A DNA stretch of 64,000 nucleotides from Papiliotrema nemorosa (taxonomy: Eukaryota > Basidiomycota > Tremellomycetes > Tremellales > Rhynchogastremaceae): positions 248,001 through 312,000 of the forward strand of contig JASKOT010000013.1 in assembly GCA_032158125.1 (NCBI GenBank), given 5' to 3'. How positions within the stretch are numbered: position 1 is the first letter of the stretch; each line of letters opens with the position of its first letter. Made by a program: the position numbers and the translations under genes. Under the pieces are notes generated by a model. The model made no database searches and was not told the origin of the DNA. It saw nothing but the letters and a program-made list of their open reading frames with translations. Shown piece after piece: positions 22,228-32,941 of the stretch.

Positions 22228-23277
22228 ATGCCACCACCCGCATACTCTTCCGAGAATCCCACTTTGGAGGACATACGTGGCAATAGCAAAGCAGCACGGC
22301 AGCGTCGTCGGCAGCTCAAAGCCGATGCCCAGAACCAAAAGGAAGAGGCAGAGGGGGCAGCCGCAGCGACAGCCCAAGCCGATCTCGAGGCTCAACAACC
22401 GGACGACGGGACAATCTTCCCAAACTACTCTTATAGCCCTCAAAGACCATTCGTAGGTGGAGCCCTATTCTTTTCCAACACCATGACGGTAATATTTCTG
22501 GGTGTATTGGTGTTCATCTCCCCGGATAGGATGAAAGGCGGTACGGCGGCATTGAAGAGTGGAGAAGAGTACGTGGGGGTGTTACGTGAGTTGTTTCAGC
22601 TTTTGGGATTGGAGCGTCGCTGACTGGATAGGTAAATGTCAAGGGACGACTTGCGACCCTTGGATGTCGGGAGGTGAGTCATTCGAAGTGTTTCTGGCAT
22701 CATAGTGGGGCTGATATTGTAGGGAGCGACGATGGAGGGTTCGACTACGCCGACATGTACCTCACGCTGGGTCTCGCAGCGCTCTCGTCACTGTGGTTTG
22801 CAATTTTTATCTGGTTCTTCAACATTTACAGAATGGTCACTTCATCTCCTATTGCCGCCTCGACAGCTATCTCTCAAGGTATAAAACGATTCATATACCG
22901 TGCAACGAGGGCGTTCCTGATGGTCAACGTGATCATGATCCCGAGTCTCATCATCGACGTACTGGTCAAGGGGGTAAAGTACCGCTCGGCGAAGGGGGTT
23001 ACAGGATTCGGAATCATAGGAGGTGGTGTAGCTTGTGAGCAGCCCTACCGGCACAGAGGGGAGGCTGATGGCTCCAGTGTTATTCTTTGCCTTTCTGTTC
23101 ACCTTCTTATCGACGATGATTGAGTTGCGGCATCCCGGTGGAAAGACACATAGAATCGTAGGGTGGTTCAACTTTTGTGCGCCGCTGGGCTTTTGCGTCA
23201 GTGAGGCGGGTGTAGGGGAGTCAGTGAGGAATAAAGAGGATATCGAGATGCAAGAAACGAAAGCCTCTGGGTTGTAA
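22228..23277 (+). CDS. Four-TM membrane protein of unknown function
   Basis: The start at 22228 encodes MPPPAYSSENPTLEDIRGNS, followed by a basic and acidic coiled-coil-like stretch with Ala repeats. Splicing removes introns at about 22587-22632, 22674-22722 and 23033-23076. Four hydrophobic segments are seen: ALFFSNTMTVIFLGVLVFI, LTLGLAALSSLWFAIFIWFF, AFLMVNVIMIPSLIIDVLV and LLFFAFLFTFLSTMI. A loop between TM1 and TM2 has two Cys (KCQGTTCDP). The C-terminus is polar and acidic (ESVRNKEDIEMQETKASGL). The layout resembles tetraspan proteins, but I do not recognise a family. The exon model is good because each splice keeps frame. Confidence 0.6.
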
Positions 23278-23808
23278 TTCGTAGAGATCCGCTCCATGAG
23301 AAACAATTACGGCACAGATTGCGTCGCTCCTCATTCCGACTATTCTTACACTTTGGACGTATAGAAGTGTGATCAAGTGAACATTGGGCAGATCTTCTTC
23401 AGTTGGCTACTGTCGAACGATACATTGGGAAGAAGCAATTTCAAATTCTGTGCACGTATCTACAGGTCACGTTGAGGGGAGATGATCGGAAGGAGTCGCT
23501 CGAATGGTCAGCCAACACGCAGCAAAAGCATGTCATGGTGTGTGTGTAAATGACGAACATTGCATTGCTTCTTTTTCTTCCGGTCCACAGCAGCGAGCTA
23601 CATTGGTTTTCATTTCCATCCCCAGGCTCAGCTACGGATCAAATCGGCGGGTCTAGTTTGTTCTCTCACGAAGTTGTGTACCACAGCCCAATCCTCGATG
23701 CCACCCCTGAAAGATTTCCTCGGGTGGCCAGGACAGGCAACTGGCGATTCCCCATCAAATCGTGTCATTCGACCTTTACTATCCTTCCTGTACTCATCTC
23801 ACCTCATC
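23278..23808. other. Intergenic region before the AN1/APH-like cluster
   Basis: No gene is supported. The right part is likely the promoter of the 23809 gene. Nothing else is seen. Confidence 0.45.
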
Positions 23809-25295
23809 ATGTCATACTGGGGGTGTCATGTCCAGTCATGCACCGACAAGGCTCTTTTTGTCATCGGGGATTGCGCCTACTGCGGAAAACACTATTGTCT
23901 CAGTCACCTTGACGACCTCGATTATCATTCCTGCCAGAACATGTCTCTTGAGCAGCTGGTGGGGGTGCAAAATCGATTGAGACGTTCAAATGTACGTGAG
24001 CATCTAAGTAGCTCTATCACTGAATCACAGGAGCGCGCGGTCATTTCAAGATTACCTATCTGTGCCATCATTACCGAAGCAGAGCGTCTTCGACCCGGAC
24101 ACAAGTGCGAACCGCCTGGGGACATCTCGGTCGGTTGCCCCAGCTGAACTGTTGATGGCTCCAACATTCATCTTCCCCTGACATTTGATGATGGTCACAA
24201 ATGGATGGTCCGTATTCGACAACAGACTTTTCGAACTCCCCCTTATCCTGCTGCCAAGATGGCCCTGAAAAGTGAAGCAGCAACATTTGATCACCTCAAT
24301 CGATCGGGTCTGCAGGTACCTGCTGCTTGGCTTCCTGGACAAACGGATGATGATGGTGGGTCCCCCACTTGCTTATCTTACGACAGATGCCGACACTCCG
24401 TTATACTACTTTGTCGATTTCATACCAGGATCCGCCTATGGCCCACTTTTCAACGTGAAACCTACAAAACCCTCGGATCATACTCTAGTTCATATCCGGA
24501 ACATCGCCAAGTGGTTCATTGAGCGTGAGACTGTCAATTTCGACAAGGTTGGGGGACTGCATTACGAGATGGACGGTGCCATCTCGGTTGGTCCCGTTAT
24601 CGATCGCTTTATCCAATCTGGAGAACCTCCTTTCTATCATGGGCCATTTAACACGCCCAGGGAACGATACACCTCGGTCTTTGATACCGCAATGAAGCAG
24701 ATTCTCGACGGTACTCGTACTCGCCCCCAACATGCGCTATGGGACTACCTAACCGCACTGGAGATGAAGACCCTGCTCACGCAATGCGCTGAGTTGGATG
24801 GGGATGAAAAGTACTACATCAAGCACGGAGAAGACAAGGGGGATCACTTCATGTTCGACGAGGCCGGAGAAATTACCGGGGTGATCGACTGGGACTGGTA
24901 AGGAAGCCAGACTCAGCCTCGCTCACCGCAGGTCTTACACCACTGTCAAGGCGGACGCATTCTCAGCGCCTACAGGGTTCCTCGATACTAGTTTCGAAAA
25001 GGATTTCCTCAACGAGTTGTGTCCATACGAGGTCGCCCTCGTGCAGGCATACAACCAGCTTGGTCGACCAGATCTTGCCAAGTATGTCGAAGGCGGCAAG
25101 AAGTTTCAGAGACTATATGGCCCGCTAGACGGTAGTTATCAACCTCTGGGAACTATCAATGCAGCTCGACGAGCGTTTCTAGGACAGCCAGATGGTATCA
25201 AACAGCCGATGAATGACGAGGAATGGATACGACAGGCAGTTGACCGATACAAAGGAGATGTTGGGTTGCAGGAGCTGCTAAGTAAACAGGTCTGA
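23809..25295 (+). pseudogene. AN1 zinc finger + APH-like kinase-fold protein, copy 1, with in-frame TGA
   Basis: From 23809 the frame encodes MSYWGCHVQSCTDKALFVIG and CAYCGKHYCLSHL..H.C, the C-x4-C...C-x2-C-x4-C-x2-H pattern of an AN1 zinc finger. After an intron (about 23992-24030), EAERLRPGHKCEPPGDISVG follows, but a TGA stands in frame at 24145-24147. The same frame then continues TVDGSNIHLPLTFDDG, exactly parallel to the intact copy at 28043. Later parts are LYYFVDFIPG, VGPVIDRF, YYIKHGEDKGDHFMF and GVIDWDW, then a helical C-terminal region ending at 25295. I find no splice that removes the TGA. It is either a recent pseudogene, a readthrough gene or a sequence error. Confidence 0.7.
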
Positions 25296-25391
25296 GGCTC
25301 GACGCAATCATATGACACTTTGCAAATACGAGTCCTCTTGAGCAAGTGAGGACCATAGCTCAGAAGAGATGATGGCACAAATGCATGTGTA

Positions 25392-26944
25392 TCACTCCGT
25401 ACCGTCCCGCTCGCATCTACTGGATCCCTCAAACCTCTTGCTTTCCTCTAGCAGCTTTGCGAGGCCTTGATCATCTTTATATCTCACTTTCATAGTATCG
25501 ACCCATACTGCCCAGCTCTCAGGTACCTCTTCGGGACCAGGATCCGCCGGACAGAAACCTTTTCGAGCCCAGTGCAATTCTGTCACTTCAGGCCTGTGAT
25601 GCATTCCGCGCGAATTGTAGAGGTGCTGATACTTCTTGCCTTGTCGGACGTATTCTGCGAGGTCCGGACGACCGAGCTCCTTGTACGCGCCGATCAAGGC
25701 AAGCTCGAACAATGTCAGTTCCAGGTCGTTTGTGAACGCGACTTGAACATGTATGGTGCAGCGAAGGCTTCCGCTTTGCAAGTGGTGAATGTCCTTGGTA
25801 TCAGTATTCTCTGACATGAGGTGACACTTACCAGTCCCAATCCAAGATGCCAGTAAGTGAGCCATCAGAGGTATAGAGGCCTTGGTGATAGGCGTCATCT
25901 CCATGCTTGAGATAGAAAGGCCCTTGTTCCAGCTCCTCACAATCCGCTATGAGATGCGTCAACTCCAAGGCAACCAGGTAATCCTGTACCATGGTCGATG
26001 GGGTACCTCTCTCGCCGGTTAGGATCTGCTTCATAGCCAGTCTGTGTATGGCGAGATATCGATCTTTCGCGTTCGTAAATGGGCCGAGGAAGTATGGTGG
26101 CTCTCGTAGTTGAACGAGCATGGTGGGGATTGGACCGAGCTTGATCGCTTGAGCATCTGACGGTTCGGGTTATAATGCTCCGACTGAGTTGAAGGAGGGC
26201 TTCTCGAGCTGCATATAGAATCTGGCTAGATCTTTGATCGACCTCACATCTTGCTCAGTGGGCGGATCAGGCGCCCCGGTCCCAAATGCGTCATGATCTT
26301 CTCCCTCCAAAAAGTCGACAAAGTAGAACCGGAGTTGTTTAGGATCACCTGGTCTTCAACGTCCGCGATCATCCGAGGGCACTTACCAGGCTGGCTCGGA
26401 GGTAAATGGGCATTGGGTACTTTCAGTCCTGCCTTGAAAAGAGTCTGAGCCGTCGTCACGGCGCTTTGGACGCAAAGCCATTCGGAGGCGGGCGGTCCAC
26501 ACCCGTTGGTCTGTTTTCGAAGTCGCGTCGTCCACTTGACTCCATCGTCGAATTCAACAGGAAAATGTAAATTGACGCCTCCCTCTAGGATACACTGCGT
26601 AACATCTTCAGGGGCCTTGCACTTGTAACCGGGACGCAGAGCTTCGGCCTGTGAAACGATGAAATCGACATTGATGTCTCGGACGACTTGCGCTGCCTGT
26701 GAGACGTCAGTACATGGTGAAGGGGGAGCTTCGAGATCACCTCATCAAATGTGGCTCTCATGGAGGGATGTCCCGGATTCTCGTGGGGCAACAGTCCATG
26801 GCATGGATGGACGAGCACATCTTCGACATGTAGTCGACAGTATCGGTCATTGCACATCCAGCAACCTGTCCCGCCAAGGAGACTCAGGTTTGCGCAACCT
26901 TCTGATTTGCATCTCCAGAAATCGATAACTGAAGGGCAGCTCAT
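25392..26944 (-). pseudogene. AN1 + APH-like protein, copy 2, with in-frame TAA
   Basis: The minus-strand start at 26944 gives MSCPSVIDFWRCKSEGCANL, with an AN1-like pattern (CWMCNDRYCRLH). The APH-like part follows with VEFDDGVKWTTRLRKQ, KAGLKVPNAHLPPSQP, an intron, then FYFVDFLEGEDHDAFG. In the block parallel to VGGLHYE/VGSLQFE of the sisters, this copy reads VGAL then TAA (26170-26172) then PEPSDAQAIKLGPIP in the same frame. The catalytic-loop equivalent is LKHGDDAYHQG and the DFG-like end is GILDWDW. The C-terminal region ends RCERDGTE at 25392. It is more divergent than copies 1 and 3 and convergent with copy 1. The stop replaces a Tyr/Phe codon by one base. Confidence 0.68.
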
Positions 26945-27099
26945 GTTACGAGGATATTTAGTAGTCAGTCTTGGTGTGCAAGAGGTGCGAATGTTTAAAA
27001 ACGAAATGAAGGCATGGGTTGAGGGTATTGTTCCTGTCCTGTCGCCTCGTGTTTCAGCCAAGGCGCTGGCGTGCAAATGAGTGGCACATAATGAATGGT

Positions 27100-27198
27100 G
27101 AAACGGGCAACCAGATACCTCTGACATAGCACTCTGTATACAGAAAGATATCGCTCAGGACCTTGGTTCGTGTCTGCCAACTCGTACTCCCAATACAT
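27100..27198 (-). pseudogene. Fragment of a further APH-like copy
   Basis: The minus frame contains TNQGPERYLSVYRVLCQRYL, which parallels FNTPRERYTSVFDTAMKQIL and FTNAKDRYLAIHRLAMKQIL of the neighbouring copies at the same domain position. Flanking sequence shows no further recognisable domain, so it looks like a truncated relic upstream of copy 2. Confidence 0.35.
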
Positions 27199-27199
27199 T

Positions 27200-28042
27200 T
27201 CTAGACGTCGACCAGCAGGTTTGTTTCAGTCCTTCTTCGGTTCGTGGGGAACGCCAAGGTTCGTGTCGGATCACATCCGAATCACACAATGGGACCCATT
27301 TTTGTCAATGAAGATGTATCTCTTGACTCGTTTCATCCGGTCGTCGACGGTGGTCACAAAGCTTGACCCGGAAGTGTTGCTGTAGCAGAAGGGTTGGGAT
27401 CTTGGTGCCATTGCTGGTGGGCGACATGGTCTACGCCGTCAGCTACCTCTTCGCTCTCTTGAGGGAGAAGGACCAACTGCGACTGAGATAATATCAGTTC
27501 AGGTAAATTGTAGGGTGCTTCGATTATGATACTTGGTGTTGACAATGATTCATAAGAGAGAGGCGAGGACATAAACATGATTGTGCCCGTCTTCAGACTC
27601 GCGACTGTTCGCCATCGCATGGGATTCTGGTTTTCTCTGTGTCTGGTGAGCCGGATTGCTTCTTTCACCTTTTGTCCTGCGTCATGAATACACAGACTCG
27701 TTCGGCAAACGGACGCCTTCTCGCGCAAACAGATGAGCAAAACTTCGAATACCGATTCCGCCACGTTTGCGGAAGCCATTCTGACGGATCAGATAGAACT
27801 CGACTATGTTCTAGGTCACCAGTTTAAGAGTCGACCTGTGCATGAAGATTCAGTCTCAGACAGTCAGTGAGGCTTCGGAGACTTGACTGAGGTGAGGGAG
27901 AGGAGAGAGACTGCAACGTGTTTCGTCGGTTGCGAGGCACCGGGCATGTTTCCCACCAGAATGTCCTCCAGCATTATTCAGTCTCTTCTCACCTGTCTTT
28001 CACTCTCCTCCCCTTTTGGTCCATGCTCAACCTCATAGCATC
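27200..28042. other. Region between APH-like relic and intact copy
   Basis: No gene is supported. A minus-strand open frame (27354-27779) has no recognised domain. The last 200 bp are pyrimidine-rich and probably hold the promoter of the 28043 gene. Confidence 0.4.
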
Positions 28043-29561
28043 ATGTCCTATTGGACTTGCAAAGTCGACCACTGCGCCTCCAAAGCCCCGTTTCTCAATG
28101 GGGATTGTGAGTTCTGCGGGGACCACTTTTGTGTGCATCATCTGGACGATCCTACCTGTCATCCCTGCCGTTCTCTCCCTTTCATGGAACAATGCTACCT
28201 TCAAGCCGAATTTTCATGCACCAGGGTACATGTCTCGCAGAGAATCAAAGATCGCGACAATAGGTTGACGCATAGACCCGTGAACTGGTGTCAAGGATCC
28301 CTTTGACCGACATCATCGGTGAAGCTGAACGACTCGTGGGCACCTCCTGCAAAGGCCCCGAGATTCTCTCCGCAGAGAATCAAGAGATTGTCGGCCATGG
28401 ATGCAAAATTCATATTCCCTTGACGTTCGAAAACGGCACGAACTGGATGGCCCGCGTTCGAAAAGATTACATGCGGGCGCCGCCTCACTCAGCAGGCAAA
28501 ATCGCTCTCAGAAGCGAAGCAGCAACTTTCGCTTGCTTGAACAAAGCCGGACTTCCTGTTCCCAAAGTCTGGCTGCCCGCGTCTCTTGACAAAGATGGTA
28601 GAGTACAGGCGACAGCTTCAGTAGCCGAATGGCTTACGATAGGTTCTCAGAAACCCCTGTACTACTTTGTTGACTTTGTGGAGGGTAGTAATCACCGTGC
28701 CTTCGCAAAGATGATTCCCATGGATCCAGACGAACAAACACTTAGGGTGATCATGAACATTGCAAAGTGGTTCATCAAGCTTGAAATTATCACCTTCAAC
28801 AAGGTGGGCAGTCTTCAATTCGAACCTCCAGGCGAGATCACTGTCGGTCCCGTCATCAGCCGTTTCATCCAGACCGGGGCCTCGCCCTTCTATCTTGGAC
28901 CTTTCAGCACTGCCAAACAGAGATATGTTTCATTCTTTGACACTGCGATGAATCAAATTTTGGATGGCACTCGTACTCGACTACGGCATGCACTGGTCGA
29001 TTACCTCACCGCTCTCGAAATCAAGACTCTGATTATTGGCTGCGAAGAGTTTGAGGGCGACGAGTTCTATATCAAGCATGGAGAGGATAAAGGCGACCAT
29101 TTCTTGGTCAATGAGCAAGAGGATATCACAGCGGTGATCGATTGGGATTGGTATGTCCAAGAGATGAGTTTGCTTATTCCGCTAGGTCATATACCACTGT
29201 CAAAGCCGAAGCTTTCTGTGCTCCAAGCGGGTTGTTGAACAGCGACTACTACAACAATTCCAACGGACTGTGCCCCTTCGAGATCGCCCTGATCAACGCG
29301 TATAACCATCTCGGTCGACCGGATCTCGCTGCCTTTGTTGAAAAAGGAAAGAAGTTTCAAAGAGTGTATGATTCGCTGGACGGAAGCTTCCAGAGTGTCG
29401 AGCGTCGAAACGCGATCCGTCGAGCATTCTTGGGTCTTCAAAAGGGCGAGGTTGAGCCTCGTAATGAGGAGGAATGGCTAAGACGAGCTGTTGAGAGGTA
29501 CAAGGATGATTCTGGGCTGCAGCAGCTGCTCTCCAAGCTGGGCATATTGGTGCAACAGTGA
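28043..29561 (+). CDS. AN1 zinc finger + APH-like kinase-fold protein, copy 3, intact
   Basis: This is the full-length member of the cluster. The start at 28043 gives MSYWTCKVDHCASKAPFLNG and CEFCGDHFCVHHLDD, an AN1-type zinc finger within the first 45 residues. An intron (about 28229-28278) leads to LVSRIPLTDIIGEAERLVG, then HIPLTFENGTNWMARVRK, SEAATFACLNKAGLPVPKVW, LYYFVDFVEGSNH and VGPVISRFIQTG. The catalytic-loop equivalent is YIKHGEDKGDHFLV, not the usual HGDLHxxN, followed by AVIDWDW. An intron at about 29150-29185 is followed by a helical domain (ALINAYNHLGRPDLAAFVEK) ending at 29561. The substrate is unknown and catalytic activity is uncertain. Confidence 0.75.
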
Positions 29562-30095
29562 TATCTGCGATACGTACGGGCTGACTCGGCAAGTGTGCAT
29601 AGTACAGTATTCGGTGACGAGAATGCAATCAGCTTCAGTCGAGTGTCCAGAAATGGTACTACATTGCATGACATGACGTCTTCTCTTCTGCTGTAGCGCT
29701 CAATCAGACGCCTATGACTGCACCATTTCAGGGTCATACATCTATTGGACATCCATATCCATAGTTCCTCATAGTGGTCCTCCTCGTACAGCTTATCGAG
29801 CCCAGGATGCCCTGGACGGATCTCTTATTGCCTCTCGCGCTGATTAAGCTGAAATCGGAGATCGATGGCTGTGGAGTGTGGCAGAGGATAGGCCGTCGAT
29901 GTCATGTAATGTGCAGAGAGGCTTCGTTAGGTGTCAAGATCAAGGTATACAACAGGTACAGCATATGTAGGAGCGCCTCGAGATTTTTTTCGAAGCGCGA
30001 TCCAGGACCAGAAACTTCGCTGGCATCAAAACACACGTCATACTGTATCATCATTCTCGTGACTCTTCAATTCCATGAACCCTCTCAAGGTATCA
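29562..30095. other. Intergenic region, 3' ends of two convergent genes
   Basis: The region lies between the intact APH-like gene and the 3' end of the Irc3-like helicase. No gene or repeat is seen. Confidence 0.5.
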
Positions 30096-32745
30096 TCACT
30101 CTGTCAGGGGAAGGGGTAAGTCTCTCAGATTTCGTTTCTCTTCTTGAGCCACACGTCGGGCCTCTGCTGCTTCCTCTTTGGCGTCGGTCTTGCTCCTCTC
30201 GGTCTGAACCAACATCAGCACTCTCGTCTTTTGAGGACCGTACAGCACTTACGAATGCTCCCCGCTTAGCTGCGGTGAAATATGAAGATACCATCCCCAT
30301 GGTGATTGCGCTGACCGGCACCACTCTATTCAGCATCCGGACCTCGGTCGCCCTGCTTCCGTCAGGCTTGTCGACGGCCTCTACGCCTTTAAATGTTAGA
30401 AGCATATCGATCTGTTTCGCGCTAGCCGGCTTGGTACGCCACGGAGCATTGCGAGCGAGCCTGAAGAACCATCAGCATGATTTGTACGAATCCGAAAGGC
30501 AGACTTACAGGAGACTGGCGGTACGACCCACTTTCTGAGCCGCAAACACATCGGCGGTCGAGAACGCACGAGGGAGATCGTCGGCGAAAGCAATCGTTCG
30601 ACTTATCTTATAGCCTTTCTTGCCGCCCCAGAACGGAGGCGGACTGGTGTAGTAGAGGATCTTGTATTGGCCTTCCTCTCCGTCTTCGGGATCTGTCTGA
30701 TCTATCCGTAGATAATCACCGCCTTCACGTAAGCACATACAGTGAAACCCATCTTACGTCTCATCAAGTCCATCACGTAGACCCCTTTGCCACATGCAAT
30801 CTGTGGGTATTAGTACAGATAAGGGGCTGGGAAGTGATATCTGACCCAAGAATTGTGGGTCATCTGTTGAACCGGGCGGAACTTATGTCGAGCCTCCCCG
30901 ATCTCAAAGGGATCAGACTCATCGATAAAGTGGACATTGAATCTCCCTTTGCCTTTTGGTCCATCTTCAACCGCGTCTATCGCTGCAGATCAGCCGAAAT
31001 TACGGACGACGATACCAACATACCTTTATCTTGGGTTTCTAACCTTTCCTTTGATTCTTCCTCTATCGCGTCATGATTGAGGCCTAGTAGAGTAGGCGAT
31101 ACCATGAGACCCCTGCTAAGATTGTCGGAGATATCTATAATGTGACAGTCGGTCTTGCCAGTCGCGGGGGACAGTCGCAAGCCACGGCCGACCTAGGCGG
31201 ATCAGTGATCAGAAATAAAGGAAGGACTTGGCGCTCACCATTTGAGCAAGCAGATTCTTGCTTTGGGTCGGTCGGGCTAAAATGACGCAGTCGATCTGTT
31301 TTCAGTGTTCCACACTGATGGCCAAAACTCACCACTGGAATGTCTGCCCCTTCTGTCAAAACTTCGCAATTGACGAGAACGGGAAACTCTTGATTCAGGA
31401 AAGCAGCGAGTGTATCCTTTCTGTGTGTGGCCGTGGAGAACGATGAGACTGCGCGGGCATCGATCCCGGCTCGTCGGAAAGCGTCGGTCAGGCTATTCAC
31501 ATGATTCAGGTCAACACAGAAGACCAAGGTGCACCTTCGATCCTTGGCGAGGTGCTGATAAGAGCGGACGATTAGTTGGTTGGTCTGAGGTGTGTCCATC
31601 TTTGAAGCGAGCTCGCCGATATTGAAATCTCCGTTGGCACCAGTCTTGATGCCTTTCAGGTCGAGATCTGCTTTGACAGACGTAGCTTTGGCCGGGGATA
31701 GCCTGACTTCAGCAATGAGACAGATTTCAGCAAATGTCAACCCACCACCCCTCTTGTAGCATGGGACCAATTTCCCGATGAAACACAATCTTCTCGTATG
31801 CCGCGCTCAAGGCTAATTGATCTGGACGCGAGAATGTCGCACTGAAACCGACGATAGGGACTCTGTGCGGATGGTATCGTCTAAGATGAGTCTCAATTCT
31901 GAGGACGAGTGGGACGAGAATGGACATACGTTGTCACAGGTTCGACCGAAGCAGGCAATTGGACATCACGATGAAAGTGATGTAATACCCTGAGGTATCT
32001 ATACATTAGCGGATGTAGCTCTTTCTGACGAGACCACTAACGACTTGGCCGCTGAGTGATGTGCTTCATCGACGATGACGAGACCGAAATTTGCCGGGTC
32101 ATACTTGTCCAGCCTTCCTTCTCTCTGTAAAGTTTGATAAGTCGCAACGGTGCTGATGTGTCAATCCACAGCATTCCACCCAACTCACACATCAGCCAGA
32201 CCAGTGGCCTTCTTAACACCTTGATCGAGTTCCACGCTCCATCCTTCTCCCAATATCCTCCTTGCCGCGTTGACTGATTGTGAAGCCAGCTCTACCGCAC
32301 TGACCAGAATCAAGGTTTGCTTCCGCTTTCCTTCCTTCTCCACGACCCGAGGTATGAGCTTCATAAACATCGTCGTCTTCCCAGATCCGGTAGGGGAGGA
32401 CACACCCATACGGGTGGTCCCTTCTTCTAGAGCTTCCAGGCATTTCGTAATGGCTGTCTCCTGGTACGGCCGGAGTGTGATTGACGATGAAGAAGGGCCA
32501 GCCTCAGGTTCCAAATCCGACTTCGAAAGGTCTACCACACTACATGGCAAGTCTTCCGCCTTCGAATGATTTGTGGTGGATGTCGAGCGATGCCGTATAG
32601 AGGTGCGGTAGATCGGTTCTCGAGAATGTGATGGGGTCGTGATGGTTTCAGTATGTCGAAACGAGCAAATTGATCTCGTGGCTCTCGAGACGCTAGCGGG
32701 CGATATACACTGGCGGCATGGTATCTTTAGCCGCCATACTCGCAT
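30096..32745 (-). CDS. IRC3: Irc3-like mitochondrial DEAD/H-box ATP-dependent helicase
   Basis: This is a superfamily 2 helicase that acts on mitochondrial DNA recombination intermediates in yeast. The minus start at 32745 gives MRVWRLKIPCRQCISPAS, a basic mitochondrial-type leader. Motifs in order: LRPYQETAITKCLEAL (Q-like), SSPTGSGKTTMFMKLIP (Walker A), STVATYQTLQREGRLD, GLVIVDEAHHSAAKS (DEAH box), VPIVGFSATFSRPD (motif III), TLVFCVDLNHVNSLTDAFR (motif IV), LVNCEVLTEGADIPV (motif V) and VGRGLRLSPATGKTDC (motif VI region). Several short introns separate them. The C-terminus is family-like (MLLTFKGVEAV... and a charged end LPLPLTE at 30096). Exon edges near 30400-30800 are approximate. Confidence 0.85.
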
Positions 32746-32941
32746 CTCCAGAAGCCATGAAATGGCGGTATGCTCGTGAGTGATCGGACAGAGATGAGTT
32801 GACTATTGAAAGTGTTCGAACGGACCGTCGAAGTGGAGGCAAAAAGTCGGGAGGTTGATTACAAAAGTATTGTAATCGAGTTGTAATGCATAAAGGACCA
32901 TTATAATCTACTCGTAACCGAATTCACATCCACATGTCTGG

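Noticed and set aside
24145..24147. TGA considered as selenocysteine or programmed readthrough
   Set aside because: Fungi of this group lack known selenoprotein machinery, and no readthrough context or conserved Cys at this site was seen; a nonsense lesion is simpler.
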